NCBI RefSeq assembly: GCF_900044055.2
Contig: NZ_FCOX02000027.1
Coordinates: 1 to 64,000 of the forward strand
Origin: Caballeronia calidae
GTDB lineage: Bacteria; Pseudomonadota; Gammaproteobacteria; Burkholderiales; Burkholderiaceae
Length of the DNA stretch: 64,000 bases
Direction of reading: 5' to 3'
Shown piece after piece: positions 44,128 through 53,910 of this stretch (position 1 is the first letter of the stretch; each line of letters starts with the position of its first letter). The position numbers and the translations under genes are program-made. Below the pieces are notes generated by a model. It saw only the letters and a program-made list of their open reading frames with translations. It had not been told where the DNA came from and did not search any database.

Positions 44128-45036
44128 ATGCAGCAAGCCGTATCGGCCATCGAAGCACGCGGGGCGGGCGCTTCGGCGCACGAAAACTGGCCTTTCGCCG
44201 TCGAGCAGGCCACGCCCGCGATCGGCGCGTTTATCGGCGGCATCGACCTGCGCGCGCCGCTCGACGAGCCGACGTATCTGGCGCTGCGCCGCGCGCTCAT
44301 CCGCTACAAGGTGCTGTTCTTCCGCGATCAGGACATCACGCCCGCCGCGCACGTCGCGCTGGCGCGCCGCTTCGGCAAGCTCGAGATTCATCCGGTGTTC
44401 GCTCATCATCCGGATCATCCGGAGCTCGTCCTCTTCGACAAGTCCGACAAGAAGCGCGGCCGCGAAAACATCTATCACAGCGATGTTTCATGGCGCGAAG
44501 TCCCGTCGATGGGCTCGATCCTCCGATGCGTCGAGTGCCCGTCCACCGGCGGCGACACCATCTGGGCGAACATGGCGCTCGCCTACGAGAACCTCCCCGG
44601 CGACGTAAAAGCGCGGCTCGACGGCCTGCTCGCGGTGCACGACATGATGCCGCTGTTCGGCGCGGCGCTGCCGCCCGAGCAGCGCATCACGCTGCGCGCG
44701 CAAAACCCGGCCGTGACGCATCCGGTCGTGCGCACGCATCCCGAATCCGGCGAAAGGATTCTCTTCGTCAACGAAGCCTTCACCACGCATTTCGCGAACT
44801 ACTCGGAGATCGCCGGCTTTCGCTTCGGCTTCGATCTCAAGCTCGCCGAAATGGACCTGCTTCAGTACCTGTTCCGTCAGGCGGCCGCGCCGGAATATCA
44901 GGTGCGCCTCAAATGGGAGCGCAACACGATCGCGTTCTGGGACAACCGCGCGGCGCAGCACTACGCCGTGCAGGACTACTACCCCGCCGTGCGCCGCATG
45001 ATGCGCGCGACGATCATCGGCGATCGCCCGGTCTGA
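44128..45036 (+). CDS. TauD/TfdA-family alpha-ketoglutarate-dependent dioxygenase
   Basis: A 302-aa non-heme Fe(II) oxygenase. The metal triad is visible: YHSDVSW (His-x-Asp, about residue 117) and the distal His in RAAQHYAVQDYYP (about 285). The 2-oxoglutarate-binding Arg lies in the YPAVRRMMR segment. Family members hydroxylate a carbon next to a heteroatom so that an aldehyde or sulfite leaves; an aldehyde dehydrogenase gene follows at once. The actual substrate (sulfonate, aryloxyacid or other) cannot be told. Confidence 0.85.
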   Translation: MQQAVSAIEARGAGASAHENWPFAVEQATPAIGAFIGGIDLRAPLDEPTYLALRRALIRYKVLFFRDQDITPAAHVALARRFGKLEIHPVFAHHPDHPELVLFDKSDKKRGRENIYHSDVSWREVPSMGSILRCVECPSTGGDTIWANMALAYENLPGDVKARLDGLLAVHDMMPLFGAALPPEQRITLRAQNPAVTHPVVRTHPESGERILFVNEAFTTHFANYSEIAGFRFGFDLKLAEMDLLQYLFRQAAAPEYQVRLKWERNTIAFWDNRAAQHYAVQDYYPAVRRMMRATIIGDRPV

Positions 45037-45062
45037 TCGCATCATCAAGCAATGGAGAAGTC

Positions 45063-46490
45063 GTGAAAGAGCTGAACAGGTTTTATATCGGCGGACGATG
45101 GGTCGAGCCCGCCGCCGGCGCGAAGTTCGCCGACATCGTCAATCCGGCGACGGAAGAAGTCGTCGGCCGCGTGGCGATGGGCACGAGCGCGGATGTCGAT
45201 GCCGCCGTCGCCGCGGCGCGCGCCGCGTTTCCCGCGTGGTCGCGCACGAGCGTCGACACGCGCGCCGCGCTGCTCGGCAAGATCATGGCGCTCTACAAGA
45301 CGCGCATCGACGCGCTCGCGGAAGCCATCACCACGGAAATGGGCGCGCCCGCATGGCTCGCGCGCGAGCGGCAGGCGCCCGCCGGGCTCGGCCAGTTTCA
45401 CGGCACGCTGACCGCGCTGCAGAGCTTCCCGTTCGTGACCGCGCGCGGCGCCACGCAGATCGTGCGCGAGGCGGTCGGTGTGACGGCGTTGATCGCGCCG
45501 TGGAACTGGCCGCTCAACCAGATCGCGGCGAAGGTCGCGCCCGCGCTCGCGGCGGGCTGCACCATCGTGCTGAAGCCATCGGAGATCACGCCGCTCGACG
45601 CCGAAATCTTCGCGCAAATCCTGCACGATGCGGGCGTGCCCGCGGGCGTCTTCAACATGATTTACGGCGAGGGCGCCGAGATCGGCGGCGCGCTCGCGAG
45701 TCATCGCGACGTCGACATGGTGTCGATCACCGGTTCGACGCGCGCGGGCGTCGATGTCGCGATCAAGGCCGCGCCGACCGTGAAGCGCGTGACGCAGGAG
45801 CTGGGCGGCAAATCGCCGAACCTGATTCTCGACGACGCCGACCTGAAGAGCGCGGTATCGCATGGCGTGATTTCCTGCATGATCAACTCCGGTCAGACCT
45901 GCATCGCGCCGACGCGCATGCTGGTGCCGAAGCCGCTGTACGAGCAGGCTGTCGCCATCGCGGCGGCGACTGCCAATGCATTGACGGTCGGCGATCCGCT
46001 GCTTGCCGATACCAAGGTCGGGCCGATCTCGAACCGCCGTCAATACGAGCGCGTGCAGCAGATGATCCAGCGCGGCATCGACGAAGGCGCGACGCTCGCC
46101 GCCGGCGGCATCGGGCGTCCTGCCGGGCTCACGCGCGGCTTCTACACGCGTCCGACGGTGTTCGCGAACGTGCATAACGACATGAGCATCGCGCGCGAGG
46201 AAATTTTCGGGCCGGTGCTGGTGATGATCCCGTACGCGAGCGAGGAAGAAGCCATCCACATCGCCAACGATACGGATTACGGGCTCGCGGCCTATGTGTC
46301 GTCGGCGGACCCGGCGCGCGCGCGGCGCGTGGCGGATCGTCTGCGCGCGGGCGCGGTGATGCTCAACAGCGCCTCCATCGATCTGAACGCGCCTTTCGGT
46401 GGCTACAAGACCTCGGGCAATGGACGCGAGTTCGGCGACCACGGTCTTTCCGAGTTCCTCGAAACGAAGTCGATCGCGGGCTGTGCCTGA
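45063..46490 (+). CDS. aldehyde dehydrogenase family protein
   Basis: A 475-aa NAD(P)-dependent dehydrogenase. Start is GTG 45063 with GGAG five bases upstream. Catalytic residues: Glu in QELGGKSPN (about 245) and Cys in NSGQTCIAP (about 280), with APWNWPLNQ and FGPVL as family motifs. It oxidises an aldehyde to the acid, most likely the aldehyde released by the upstream dioxygenase, 26 bases away in the same operon. Confidence 0.88.
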   Translation: MKELNRFYIGGRWVEPAAGAKFADIVNPATEEVVGRVAMGTSADVDAAVAAARAAFPAWSRTSVDTRAALLGKIMALYKTRIDALAEAITTEMGAPAWLARERQAPAGLGQFHGTLTALQSFPFVTARGATQIVREAVGVTALIAPWNWPLNQIAAKVAPALAAGCTIVLKPSEITPLDAEIFAQILHDAGVPAGVFNMIYGEGAEIGGALASHRDVDMVSITGSTRAGVDVAIKAAPTVKRVTQELGGKSPNLILDDADLKSAVSHGVISCMINSGQTCIAPTRMLVPKPLYEQAVAIAAATANALTVGDPLLADTKVGPISNRRQYERVQQMIQRGIDEGATLAAGGIGRPAGLTRGFYTRPTVFANVHNDMSIAREEIFGPVLVMIPYASEEEAIHIANDTDYGLAAYVSSADPARARRVADRLRAGAVMLNSASIDLNAPFGGYKTSGNGREFGDHGLSEFLETKSIAGCA

Positions 46491-46508
46491 CGCGGAATGA
46501 CGTAAAAA

Positions 46509-46534
46509 AGCGCGGCGGGCTGCCCCGTCGCGCT
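46509..46534 (-). terminator. terminator of the BON-domain gene
   Basis: AGCGCGGCGGG (46509-46519) pairs with CCCGTCGCGCT (46524-46534) with one mismatch. Read on the minus strand the stem is followed by a run of T (A-run at 46504-46509), so it ends the minus-strand transcript. Confidence 0.7.
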
Positions 46535-46557
46535 GATCGGACCGGATCTGTTTCGAG

Positions 46558-46941
46558 TCAGAAGGTCGAGAGCGTCAGCGTGTTGCGCACCGTTTTCACG
46601 CCTTGCACGCTTTGCGCCACCCGCGTCGCCTGGTCGATCTGCGCTTGTTCCGGCACCCAGCCTTCCAGCAGCACGTCGCCAGCCGTCGCGCGCACCGTGA
46701 TGCCGCTCGGGCGCAGGCCCTTTGCCTTGCCGAGTGCGGTGAGCACACGCCGGCGCAGTGCGCGGTCAGCCGCTCTCGACGACTTGCTCGCGCTGGCCGC
46801 CGGTGCCGGTGCCGCGGCAGACGCAGCCGAAGGCGCCGACGCGACATTCTGCGCATGGACGTGAAGCGCTGCGCTCACAGCGGCGATGCCGATCATCGTT
46901 TGCGCGGTTCGGATGAATTTCAAAGTGTTGTTTGTTGCCAT
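46558..46941 (-). CDS. exported BON-domain protein
   Basis: A 127-aa protein starting MATNNTLKFIRTAQTMIGIA. A signal peptide ends near VHA-QN (about residue 33). A low-complexity Ala/Ser/Pro linker follows (about 35-60), then one BON domain (about 63-127; ITVRATAGDVLLEGWVPEQ and GVKTVRNTLTL). BON domains bind membranes or partners in the periplasm, and such proteins often respond to envelope stress. It lies between the dehydrogenase operon and the porin gene, without obvious co-transcription. Confidence 0.75.
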   Translation of the reverse strand: MATNNTLKFIRTAQTMIGIAAVSAALHVHAQNVASAPSAASAAAPAPAASASKSSRAADRALRRRVLTALGKAKGLRPSGITVRATAGDVLLEGWVPEQAQIDQATRVAQSVQGVKTVRNTLTLSTF

Positions 46942-47029
46942 GGTCGTTGTAGCGATGTCAGATGCGATGAAACCCGAAACGCGCACTCCGCCGCGCCAGC
47001 AAGCCCGGCCGAAGTGCGCACGAAGCGAA

Positions 47030-48145
47030 TCAGAAGCGATGCGACATGCCGACGCCCACGAGCGTCTGGTTCTCGCCCGTGCCGATTGCCGTGAGGCCCG
47101 GCCAGGTCATCGTCGCGAGGCCGTTGTTCTTTATGTAGCCTGCGCGCGCATAAAGCGACGTGCGCTTCGAGAGCGCGTGGTCCGCGCCGAGCTGAATGCC
47201 CCAGCTGTTGTCATGCACGCCGCGCACGAGGCGCTGAAAACCGGCGATTTCGATGGCGTCGGCGGGCGTGGCCTGAATCGTCGCGCCGAGTTCAGCCACA
47301 CTGAACGGATGCGCCGCATTGAGCCGCGCGGCGACGGAGCCCGCGGCCGGATCTTGCGGCTTGTGATACGTGTAGTTGAACTGCAGGTTCACGATGCCGA
47401 ACCGGTATGCGAGCGCACCCGTGAAATGCTCGACCGAAACCGTGTTGACCGCGGCCGGCAGCCCCGGAATGCTCTTCGAACCAGCGTGCTGGAACTGATA
47501 GGAGAGGCCCGCGTAGAGCCCGTAGCCCGAGTACGTTCCGGCGATGTCCAACATATTGCCGGTAGTCTGCGGATACGGCTGCGTGACAGTCGCTGCGAGC
47601 GCATACATGCCCCAGAGCTGGAACCCGCTGATATTCGGCGATTTATAGACGACCGCGTTGCTCGAACGTCCGCCGCCGGTTTGCGTGGCGATCGTGTTGC
47701 GATCGAACGACGTGGACGCCGCCGCGAGCGGCGAGAGCACCTCGTTCGCGCGGAACGGATCGGTCGGATAGAGCGACCAGAAAGTCGGCTGATATTGCCT
47801 GCCCAAAGTCAGCGAACCGTATTTCTCGTGCGCCATGCCGACCCACGCCTGACGATAGAACATCGCGCCGGAATCCGCGAAGAACGTCCCGTTGTTGATG
47901 TTGAATCCGTTCTCGAGCGTGAAGACGGCCTTGAGACCACCGCCGAGATCTTCGCTGCCCTTCAGGCCGACCATCGAGCCGCTGTTGCCGCCGCTTCGCA
48001 TCGACCAGGATTGCGTGCCGCCGTTGTTGAACCATTGAAAGAAAGCATCGGCGACGCCGTAGAGCGTGACGCTGGACTGCGCGGACGCACCGCTGGCCGC
48101 AACCGCGAGCGCCGCACCGGCAACGCTCTTCCTGATGAAACGCAT
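47030..48145 (-). CDS. OmpC-type trimeric porin
   Basis: A 371-aa beta-proteobacterial general porin. Signal peptide MRFIRKSVAGAALAVAASGA then SAQ; the mature start SSVTLYGVADAFFQWFNN is the family hallmark, KGSEDLGGGLKAVFTLE the second strand, and the terminal residue is Phe (GVGMSHRF) for barrel assembly. GAGGAG precedes ATG 48145. It lets small solutes across the outer membrane. It is divergent from the MalT-like activator, which may control it. Confidence 0.92.
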   Translation of the reverse strand: MRFIRKSVAGAALAVAASGASAQSSVTLYGVADAFFQWFNNGGTQSWSMRSGGNSGSMVGLKGSEDLGGGLKAVFTLENGFNINNGTFFADSGAMFYRQAWVGMAHEKYGSLTLGRQYQPTFWSLYPTDPFRANEVLSPLAAASTSFDRNTIATQTGGGRSSNAVVYKSPNISGFQLWGMYALAATVTQPYPQTTGNMLDIAGTYSGYGLYAGLSYQFQHAGSKSIPGLPAAVNTVSVEHFTGALAYRFGIVNLQFNYTYHKPQDPAAGSVAARLNAAHPFSVAELGATIQATPADAIEIAGFQRLVRGVHDNSWGIQLGADHALSKRTSLYARAGYIKNNGLATMTWPGLTAIGTGENQTLVGVGMSHRF

Positions 48146-48456
48146 GAGTGTCTCCTCGTCTTGGATTTCTGCTCTGTCCGGCGCGCGCAATCGATTCGCG
48201 TAACACGCACCGACGCCATGCCGACCCATTCCGACGCAGTGTTGCAGGGGATCACGCCCCCACCACTACCCGAACCGAGTGGGCACGGGAATACCCGAAT
48301 TCGTTCGTTGCGCCAACTACCGTCCGTGCAGACGGCAGGCACACGCGCCGCGATCCGATAAATTCACGGACGGCCTAAGCGTGTTCCCTAACGCGCGGCA
48401 CGTATCGTGAGCGATAGAATCAACGGCAAAAACCATATTGACGACGCAGGTGTTTG
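48146..48456. promoter_or_regulatory. divergent promoter region, porin and MalT-like activator
   Basis: About 310 bases. GGGGATCACGCCCC (48247-48260) has GGGG/CCCC arms and resembles the GGGGAKGAGG core bound by MalT. A similar GGG/CCC-rich segment, CGGGAATACCCG, is at 48286-48297. Binding by the adjacent MalT-like protein is plausible. Confidence 0.4.
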
Positions 48457-51276
48457 ATGACTGAAACCATCGTCCTTTGCAATCCGAATCATATCGGGAC
48501 CGACGCGGCACCGCCGTCCGCCTCCCAGCCAGTCGAATCCGCGTACGTGTCGCCGCGCGTATCGACGCGCGTCGTGGGCCGCGAACGCCTCCTCACGCAG
48601 CTGATCGAAGCGCGCCGCAAGCGCTGCATCGTCATGCAAGGTCCGGCGGGCTATGGCAAGACGACCGCCCTCATCGCGTGGCGCGAGGCGCTGTATCCGC
48701 TCGCGTTTCAGGTCGCGTGGCTCACGCTCGCCGATGAAATCGACGACCTCGCCCGCTTTCTCGACGCTCTCGCCGCGAGCCTCGCGCAGGTCGATCCGTC
48801 GATCTCGCGCGACGCCGCGTTCCTCGGCGGCCGCGGCATGGACGACGAAGCGGTCGAGCGCACGATCATTGCGCTCGTGCGCGGCATCGCGAGCCGTCAG
48901 GGCGATCTCGTGCTCGTGCTCGACGACCTGCACCGCCTGACGGACCGGCGCTGCCATCGGTCGCTGCAATGGCTCCTCGATTACGCGCCGCCGAATCTGC
49001 ATGTCGTGCTGGTGTCGCGCGGCGCGATTCCGTTGTCGGTGGGACGCATTCGCGACGCCGGTCTGCTGCTCGAACTCGACTTGCGCGACCTGCGCTTTTC
49101 GATGGCCGAATCCCGGGCGTTCCTCAAGTCGCAATGTCCCGAGATCGGTTCGCGCGATGCGCGCCAGATGCACGAGATGACCGACGGCTGGGTCGCCGGC
49201 CTGCAACTGATGGTGGTCGGCGCGAGGCGCAGGAAAGCGGCGCCTGTGCGGCCCACGCCCGACGATGCCTTCACGGGTTCGCAGCTTCTCGATGTCCATA
49301 CCTTCGCCGAGTTCTTCGAGCGCGAAGTGTTGTCGCGGCTCGCCGCGAGCGAAGTCGAGCTGCTGGTACGCATGGCCGTGTGCGATCGGCTCTGCGCGCC
49401 GCTGTGCGTCGCGCTGCTCGGCGGCACCGATCATCTCGACAGCGTGCTCAAGCTGCTCGCGCGCCTCGAAAACGACAACCTCTTTCTCGCGCCCGCCGGA
49501 CACGATGCGCATCACGCGTGGTATCGGCTGAACCCGCTGTTCCGCGAAACCCTGCTCGGGCGCTTCGCCGCACGCAGCGAAACGCAGCAGCGGCAAGTGC
49601 ATCACGCGGCGTGGCAATGGTTCCGCCAGCACGATCACGCCGATGAAGCCGTGCGCCATGCCGTCCTCGCGGGCGAGCCTGCCGCGGCGGCGGACCTCGT
49701 CGCGCGCATCGCGCGCAGCCTGCAATTGCGCGGCGACCTGCGCAAGGTCGTCGCGCTGATGCGCCTGCTGCCGCAAGCCGAGATTCAGGCGCGAGTCGGC
49801 CTGCGGCTGTGGATGATCCATCTGCATCTGTATGCCCGCGAGTTCGATGCGTGCGCCGATGCGATCGAACGCCTGCATGCCGATCTCGCGCCGGACGATG
49901 TGCATTCGCGCTACCGCCTGACGCTGCTCGAAAGCGCGCTGGCGGTTCAGCGCGACGATCTCGACGCCGCCTGCGCACTGCTGCCCCGCCTGCTTGCGCT
50001 GCCTCCCGACGCGCAAGGCGTCGTCGTCGGCGCGCACAACAATCTGCTCTCCTGGGTGCACACGCGGCGCAGCGACTTCGACGAAGCGCGCCGCGTCCAG
50101 ACCGGCCGCGCGCCAGCGCATCTCGACGGCACGCCGATCATGGGTACGTCGGCGGGCGTGCTGAGCGGGCGCGCGCTCGCGGGCTTCAGCCATCTGTTAC
50201 AGGGCGACGTGCTGCAAACCGAGCGCGTATGCCGCGACGTGTTTTATCAGGCCGAGCAGCGCGGCAGCGCGGCGGCCGAGGCGTCGGCGCTCTCTGCCGC
50301 GCTGCTCGGCGAAGTGCTCTACGAATCCGGCGATGCGGAGCAGGCGCGCACGCTGCTCGAAGAACGTCTCGACGTGATCGAGCGCGTGTCGTTTCCCGAT
50401 TCCGTGATGAGCGTGCTGACCGTGCTGTCGTCGTCGCATTGGCTGGCGGGTCATCGGCTCGATGCGTTCGCATGCCTCGATCGTCTCGAAGACTACGCGG
50501 CACGTCACGATCTGCGCCACGTGCTCGCGCATTGCCTCGCGCAGCGCGTTCGACGCGATCTGCAACGCGGCCAGCTCGATGCCGCTCAGGCCCACATGGC
50601 GCGGCTCGACGCATTGGCCGCGCGCGCGGAATCGCTGGCGGAGGCTGCGCCGCACTTCCACGTCGTGGCGCAGCAGGCACACGTCGACTGGCGTCTCGCC
50701 CACGAGGACTACGACGCGGCGGCGCATGCGCTGTCATCGCTGATCGAGCTGTGCCGCGAGCGCGGCTGGCAGCGGCGTCTGGCCTTTTTCGAAGCGCAGA
50801 AGGCCGTCGCGGCGTGGCACCTCGGCGACGCCGTGTCGGCTCGCAAGCTCATGCTGTCGGCCATGCGCAGCGGACATCGCCTGGGCCTCGTGCGCACGCT
50901 GCTCGACGCCGATCCCGCCGTTGCGGACCTGATCAGCCGCGTCGCGCGCGACGAACCGCAGGACGCGGTGCTCCAGTTCTACGCGGATCGCCTGCGCGAA
51001 GCACACGCACGCGCCACCGCGACGCCGCCGGCATCGACGAAGACGGGCGCACGATCCGCGGACGCCAGGGCTCACGACGTCCTGAGCGCGCGCGAATCGA
51101 AGGTGCTGAGCCTGCTTGCGCAGGCGCTGCCGAACAAGAAGATTGCCCGGACGATGGGCATTTCGCCCGAGACAGTCAAATGGCACCTGAAAAACATCTA
51201 CAGCAAGCTCGGCGTGTCGAGCCGCGATGAAGCCGTTGCGCGCTCGCGGGATCTCGCGCTGGGCGATGGCGCGTGA
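48457..51276 (+). CDS. MalT-like ATP-dependent LuxR-family activator (STAND)
   Basis: A 939-aa regulator. Walker A GPAGYGKTT at residues 62-70, Walker B LVLVLDDLHRL near 150, a long TPR-like helical region (about 380-830), and a C-terminal LuxR helix-turn-helix (LSARESKVLSLLAQALPNKKIARTMGISPETVKWHLKNI, about 870-910). MalT-type proteins multimerise on DNA when ATP and an inducer bind. ATG 48457 is used. It faces the acyl-CoA dehydrogenase pair (convergent) and is the natural candidate to induce the catabolic block to its right. Confidence 0.88.
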   Translation: MTETIVLCNPNHIGTDAAPPSASQPVESAYVSPRVSTRVVGRERLLTQLIEARRKRCIVMQGPAGYGKTTALIAWREALYPLAFQVAWLTLADEIDDLARFLDALAASLAQVDPSISRDAAFLGGRGMDDEAVERTIIALVRGIASRQGDLVLVLDDLHRLTDRRCHRSLQWLLDYAPPNLHVVLVSRGAIPLSVGRIRDAGLLLELDLRDLRFSMAESRAFLKSQCPEIGSRDARQMHEMTDGWVAGLQLMVVGARRRKAAPVRPTPDDAFTGSQLLDVHTFAEFFEREVLSRLAASEVELLVRMAVCDRLCAPLCVALLGGTDHLDSVLKLLARLENDNLFLAPAGHDAHHAWYRLNPLFRETLLGRFAARSETQQRQVHHAAWQWFRQHDHADEAVRHAVLAGEPAAAADLVARIARSLQLRGDLRKVVALMRLLPQAEIQARVGLRLWMIHLHLYAREFDACADAIERLHADLAPDDVHSRYRLTLLESALAVQRDDLDAACALLPRLLALPPDAQGVVVGAHNNLLSWVHTRRSDFDEARRVQTGRAPAHLDGTPIMGTSAGVLSGRALAGFSHLLQGDVLQTERVCRDVFYQAEQRGSAAAEASALSAALLGEVLYESGDAEQARTLLEERLDVIERVSFPDSVMSVLTVLSSSHWLAGHRLDAFACLDRLEDYAARHDLRHVLAHCLAQRVRRDLQRGQLDAAQAHMARLDALAARAESLAEAAPHFHVVAQQAHVDWRLAHEDYDAAAHALSSLIELCRERGWQRRLAFFEAQKAVAAWHLGDAVSARKLMLSAMRSGHRLGLVRTLLDADPAVADLISRVARDEPQDAVLQFYADRLREAHARATATPPASTKTGARSADARAHDVLSARESKVLSLLAQALPNKKIARTMGISPETVKWHLKNIYSKLGVSSRDEAVARSRDLALGDGA

Positions 51277-51295
51277 TCCCGTGCGCGAGCGCGCA

Positions 51296-52447
51296 TCACG
51301 CGATGATCGCGCGCGTGCCGGCGTCGACCGGCAAGTTGGCGAGCACGTCGGCATGAAAGTCGGCGTCGCCCAGGCGCAGCGACGACGCCGTCAGATACTT
51401 GAAGTAGTCGCCGACAGCCAACTCTGCCGTGACGCCCATGCCGCCGTGCAACTGCACGGCCTGTTCGCCGATGAAACGCGCCGCGCGGCTCACGATCAGC
51501 TTCGCCGCCGAAATCATGCGGCGCCGCTCGCCGGCATCCGTTTCGTCGATCGCCGATGCGGCCAGATGCGCCATCGACAGCGCCAGTTCCTTCTGCACGA
51601 GCATGTCCGCCATGCGATGACGCAACGCCTGGAAGCGCCCGAGCACTTGCCCGAACTGCTTGCGCGTGCGCAGATAGTCGGCGGTCATGTCGATCAGCCG
51701 TTCCATCGCGCCCGCGTTCGACGCGCACAGCGCCGCGATGCCCAGTTCGAGCGCGGCTTCGAGCATCGGCTCGCCGCGCGGGTCATCGCCGAGCAACGCG
51801 CTGTGCGGCACATGCACCGCCTGCAGCGTGACCTCGGCGGCGCGCTCGCCGTCGAGCGTCGGATACGCGCGGATCGCCACGCCCGCCGCCGACACCGGCA
51901 CGACGAACAGCGACATCACCTGCGCCGACGTATTCCACGCCGATACGATCAGCGATTGCGCGGCCTCGCCGTGCCATACGTGAACCTTGCGGCCATCGAG
52001 AACGAAGCCGCCGTTCTCGACGCACGCAACCGTCACCGGACGCGCGAAGTCGTAGCGAGCGCCCGCTTCCTGATACGCGAGCGTCACGATCTCGCGGCCC
52101 TCGGCTATCGCGGGCAGGCACGCTTGCCGCTGCGCCGCGGTGCCGAAGCGCTGGATCAGACCGGCTGCCATCACCGCGCAAGGAATCAGCGGCTCGGGAA
52201 GCAGCGCGCGGCCCGCTTCGAACTGAACCGCGAAGGTATCGGTGGCGTTGCCGTCGAAGCCGCCGTGATCGGACGAGATGTTCAGTCCCAGCAGGCCGAA
52301 TTCCGCATACACGCGCCATGCGTCGCGGCTGAAACCTTCGGGCTCGCGCACCGCCTTGCGACGCGCGTCGATCGGATAACGCTCTTCGGTGAAGCGCCTC
52401 AGGCTGTCCGCGAGTTGGCGCTGCTCTTCGCTATATGAAAAGTCCAT
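51296..52447 (-). CDS. acyl-CoA dehydrogenase (downstream member of a pair)
   Basis: A 383-aa FAD enzyme of the acyl-CoA dehydrogenase family, starting MDFSYSEEQRQLADSLRRF. The C-terminal part has FGQVLGRFQALRHRMADML and QLHGGMGVTAELAVGDYFK, where the usual QIxGGxGY-type motif is present. The region normally holding the catalytic Glu is not obvious. It is 17 bases downstream of a second acyl-CoA dehydrogenase gene; adjacent pairs like this can form heteromers in sterol side-chain pathways, with only one subunit catalytic. Confidence 0.82.
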   Translation of the reverse strand: MDFSYSEEQRQLADSLRRFTEERYPIDARRKAVREPEGFSRDAWRVYAEFGLLGLNISSDHGGFDGNATDTFAVQFEAGRALLPEPLIPCAVMAAGLIQRFGTAAQRQACLPAIAEGREIVTLAYQEAGARYDFARPVTVACVENGGFVLDGRKVHVWHGEAAQSLIVSAWNTSAQVMSLFVVPVSAAGVAIRAYPTLDGERAAEVTLQAVHVPHSALLGDDPRGEPMLEAALELGIAALCASNAGAMERLIDMTADYLRTRKQFGQVLGRFQALRHRMADMLVQKELALSMAHLAASAIDETDAGERRRMISAAKLIVSRAARFIGEQAVQLHGGMGVTAELAVGDYFKYLTASSLRLGDADFHADVLANLPVDAGTRAIIA

Positions 52448-52464
52448 CTTGCCGTCTGCCTGTC

Positions 52465-53658
52465 TTAGAGGTCGAGGATCGCTTTCGCGATGATTTCCTT
52501 CTGCACTTCGTTCGTGCCGCCGTAAATGGTCGGCTTGCGCATGTCGAGATAGAAGCTGCCGACGTTCGCGCCGTAGCCGGAGCCGGGCGTCCAGCCCTCG
52601 AAGCCGTACGCGAGCCAGTCGGGCGAGAACGGCAATGCGTTCGGCCCGGCGATATCGACGTGCAGCGCCGACAACGCCTGCTGCAGTTCCGAGCCGCGAA
52701 TCTTGAGAATCGACGACTCGACGCCCGCGCCGCGCTGGCTCGCCTCCGACGCCACGCGCATCAGCAGCATTTCCAGCGCCATGACTTCGGCCTCGATGCG
52801 CGCGATCTTCTCGCGGATGCGCACGTCGTCCGCGAGCGGTTTGCCGTTTCTGCGCTCGTTCTGCGCCAGCGCCTTCACGTAGAGCAATTCCCGGCGGCAA
52901 TGACCGATGCCCGCGATGCCCGTACGCTCATGGCCGAGCAGATACTTCGCGTAAGTCCAGCCGTGGTTCTCCTCGCCGACGAGATTCGCGGCGGGCACTT
53001 TCACGTCGTCGAGCCAGACCTCGTTGACATCGGCGGCGCCTTCGAGCGTGTCGATCGGGCGGACGGTGATGCCAGGCGTCTTCATGTCGATGAGCAACAG
53101 CGAAATGCCGTTTTGCTGCTTCGCCTCGGGGTCCGTGCGCGCGAGGCAGAACATCCAGTCGGCGTGCTGCGCGTACGTGGTCCAGGTCTTCTGCCCGGTC
53201 ACGATGTAATGGTCTCCTTCGCGCACCGCCCGCGTCTTGAGCGAGGCGAGATCCGAGCCCGCGCCCGGTTCGGAATAGCCCTGACACCACCAGTCCTCGG
53301 CCGAGAGAATGCGCGGCAGGTAGCGCATCTGCTGCGCGGCGCTGCCGAACTTCATCAGCACGGGGCCGATCATGTTGAGCCCGAACGGAAGCTGGCGCGG
53401 CGCGCCCGCAAGGCCGCATTCGATATCGAACAGCAAGCGCTGCAGCGCGTTCCAGCCGGTGCCGCCGAACTCCGTGGGCCAGCCGGGCGCGCCCCAGCCG
53501 CGCGCATGCAGGATGCGCTGCCAGCGGATCGCGTCGTCCCGTTCGAGATGACGATGATTCAGCACCTTGTCGCGCAGATCCTGAGGAACATGGTCTCGCA
53601 GGAACACGCGCACTTCCTCACGAAACGCGAGGTGCGCTTTCGAATAACTGAGTTTCAT
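52465..53658 (-). CDS. acyl-CoA dehydrogenase (upstream member of a pair)
   Basis: A 397-aa FAD enzyme. Family segments: WCQGYSEPGAGSDLASLKT (FAD and substrate binding), TGQKTWTTYAQHADWMFCLART, and the C-terminal DMRKPTIYGGTNEVQKEIIAK with the YGGT-E motif. GAGG precedes ATG 53658. It introduces the 2,3 double bond of an acyl-CoA. It is the first gene of a minus-strand pair and is divergent from the acyl-CoA ligase operon, sharing a 250-base control region. Confidence 0.85.
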   Translation of the reverse strand: MKLSYSKAHLAFREEVRVFLRDHVPQDLRDKVLNHRHLERDDAIRWQRILHARGWGAPGWPTEFGGTGWNALQRLLFDIECGLAGAPRQLPFGLNMIGPVLMKFGSAAQQMRYLPRILSAEDWWCQGYSEPGAGSDLASLKTRAVREGDHYIVTGQKTWTTYAQHADWMFCLARTDPEAKQQNGISLLLIDMKTPGITVRPIDTLEGAADVNEVWLDDVKVPAANLVGEENHGWTYAKYLLGHERTGIAGIGHCRRELLYVKALAQNERRNGKPLADDVRIREKIARIEAEVMALEMLLMRVASEASQRGAGVESSILKIRGSELQQALSALHVDIAGPNALPFSPDWLAYGFEGWTPGSGYGANVGSFYLDMRKPTIYGGTNEVQKEIIAKAILDL

Positions 53659-53910
53659 TGAACGTCCTCGTTGATACGTTCCCGATGGTGCGCGTCGTTG
53701 CGCACCCAGACGAAATCACGATACGCGGCGCGGCCAGCCGGGCCGCCACCCACCTCGGGTGGTCACGTGCCGGTGCACCTTGCCTATTCTTCGATCAAGG
53801 GCACAACGATCTCGCCGCAAGGCGTCATCGACACATCAGCGGCCGGAGTACGGCGCGCGGTTTCGCGGCCGCATCCGGCAAAAAACATCCAGGCTCGGGA
53901 GACAGACGTA
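53659..53910. promoter_or_regulatory. divergent promoter of the catabolic block
   Basis: About 250 bases between the acyl-CoA dehydrogenase pair and the ligase operon. CCACCC (53746-53751) and GGGTGG (53757-53762) form an inverted repeat with a five-base spacer, a possible activator site. No gene supported. Confidence 0.45.
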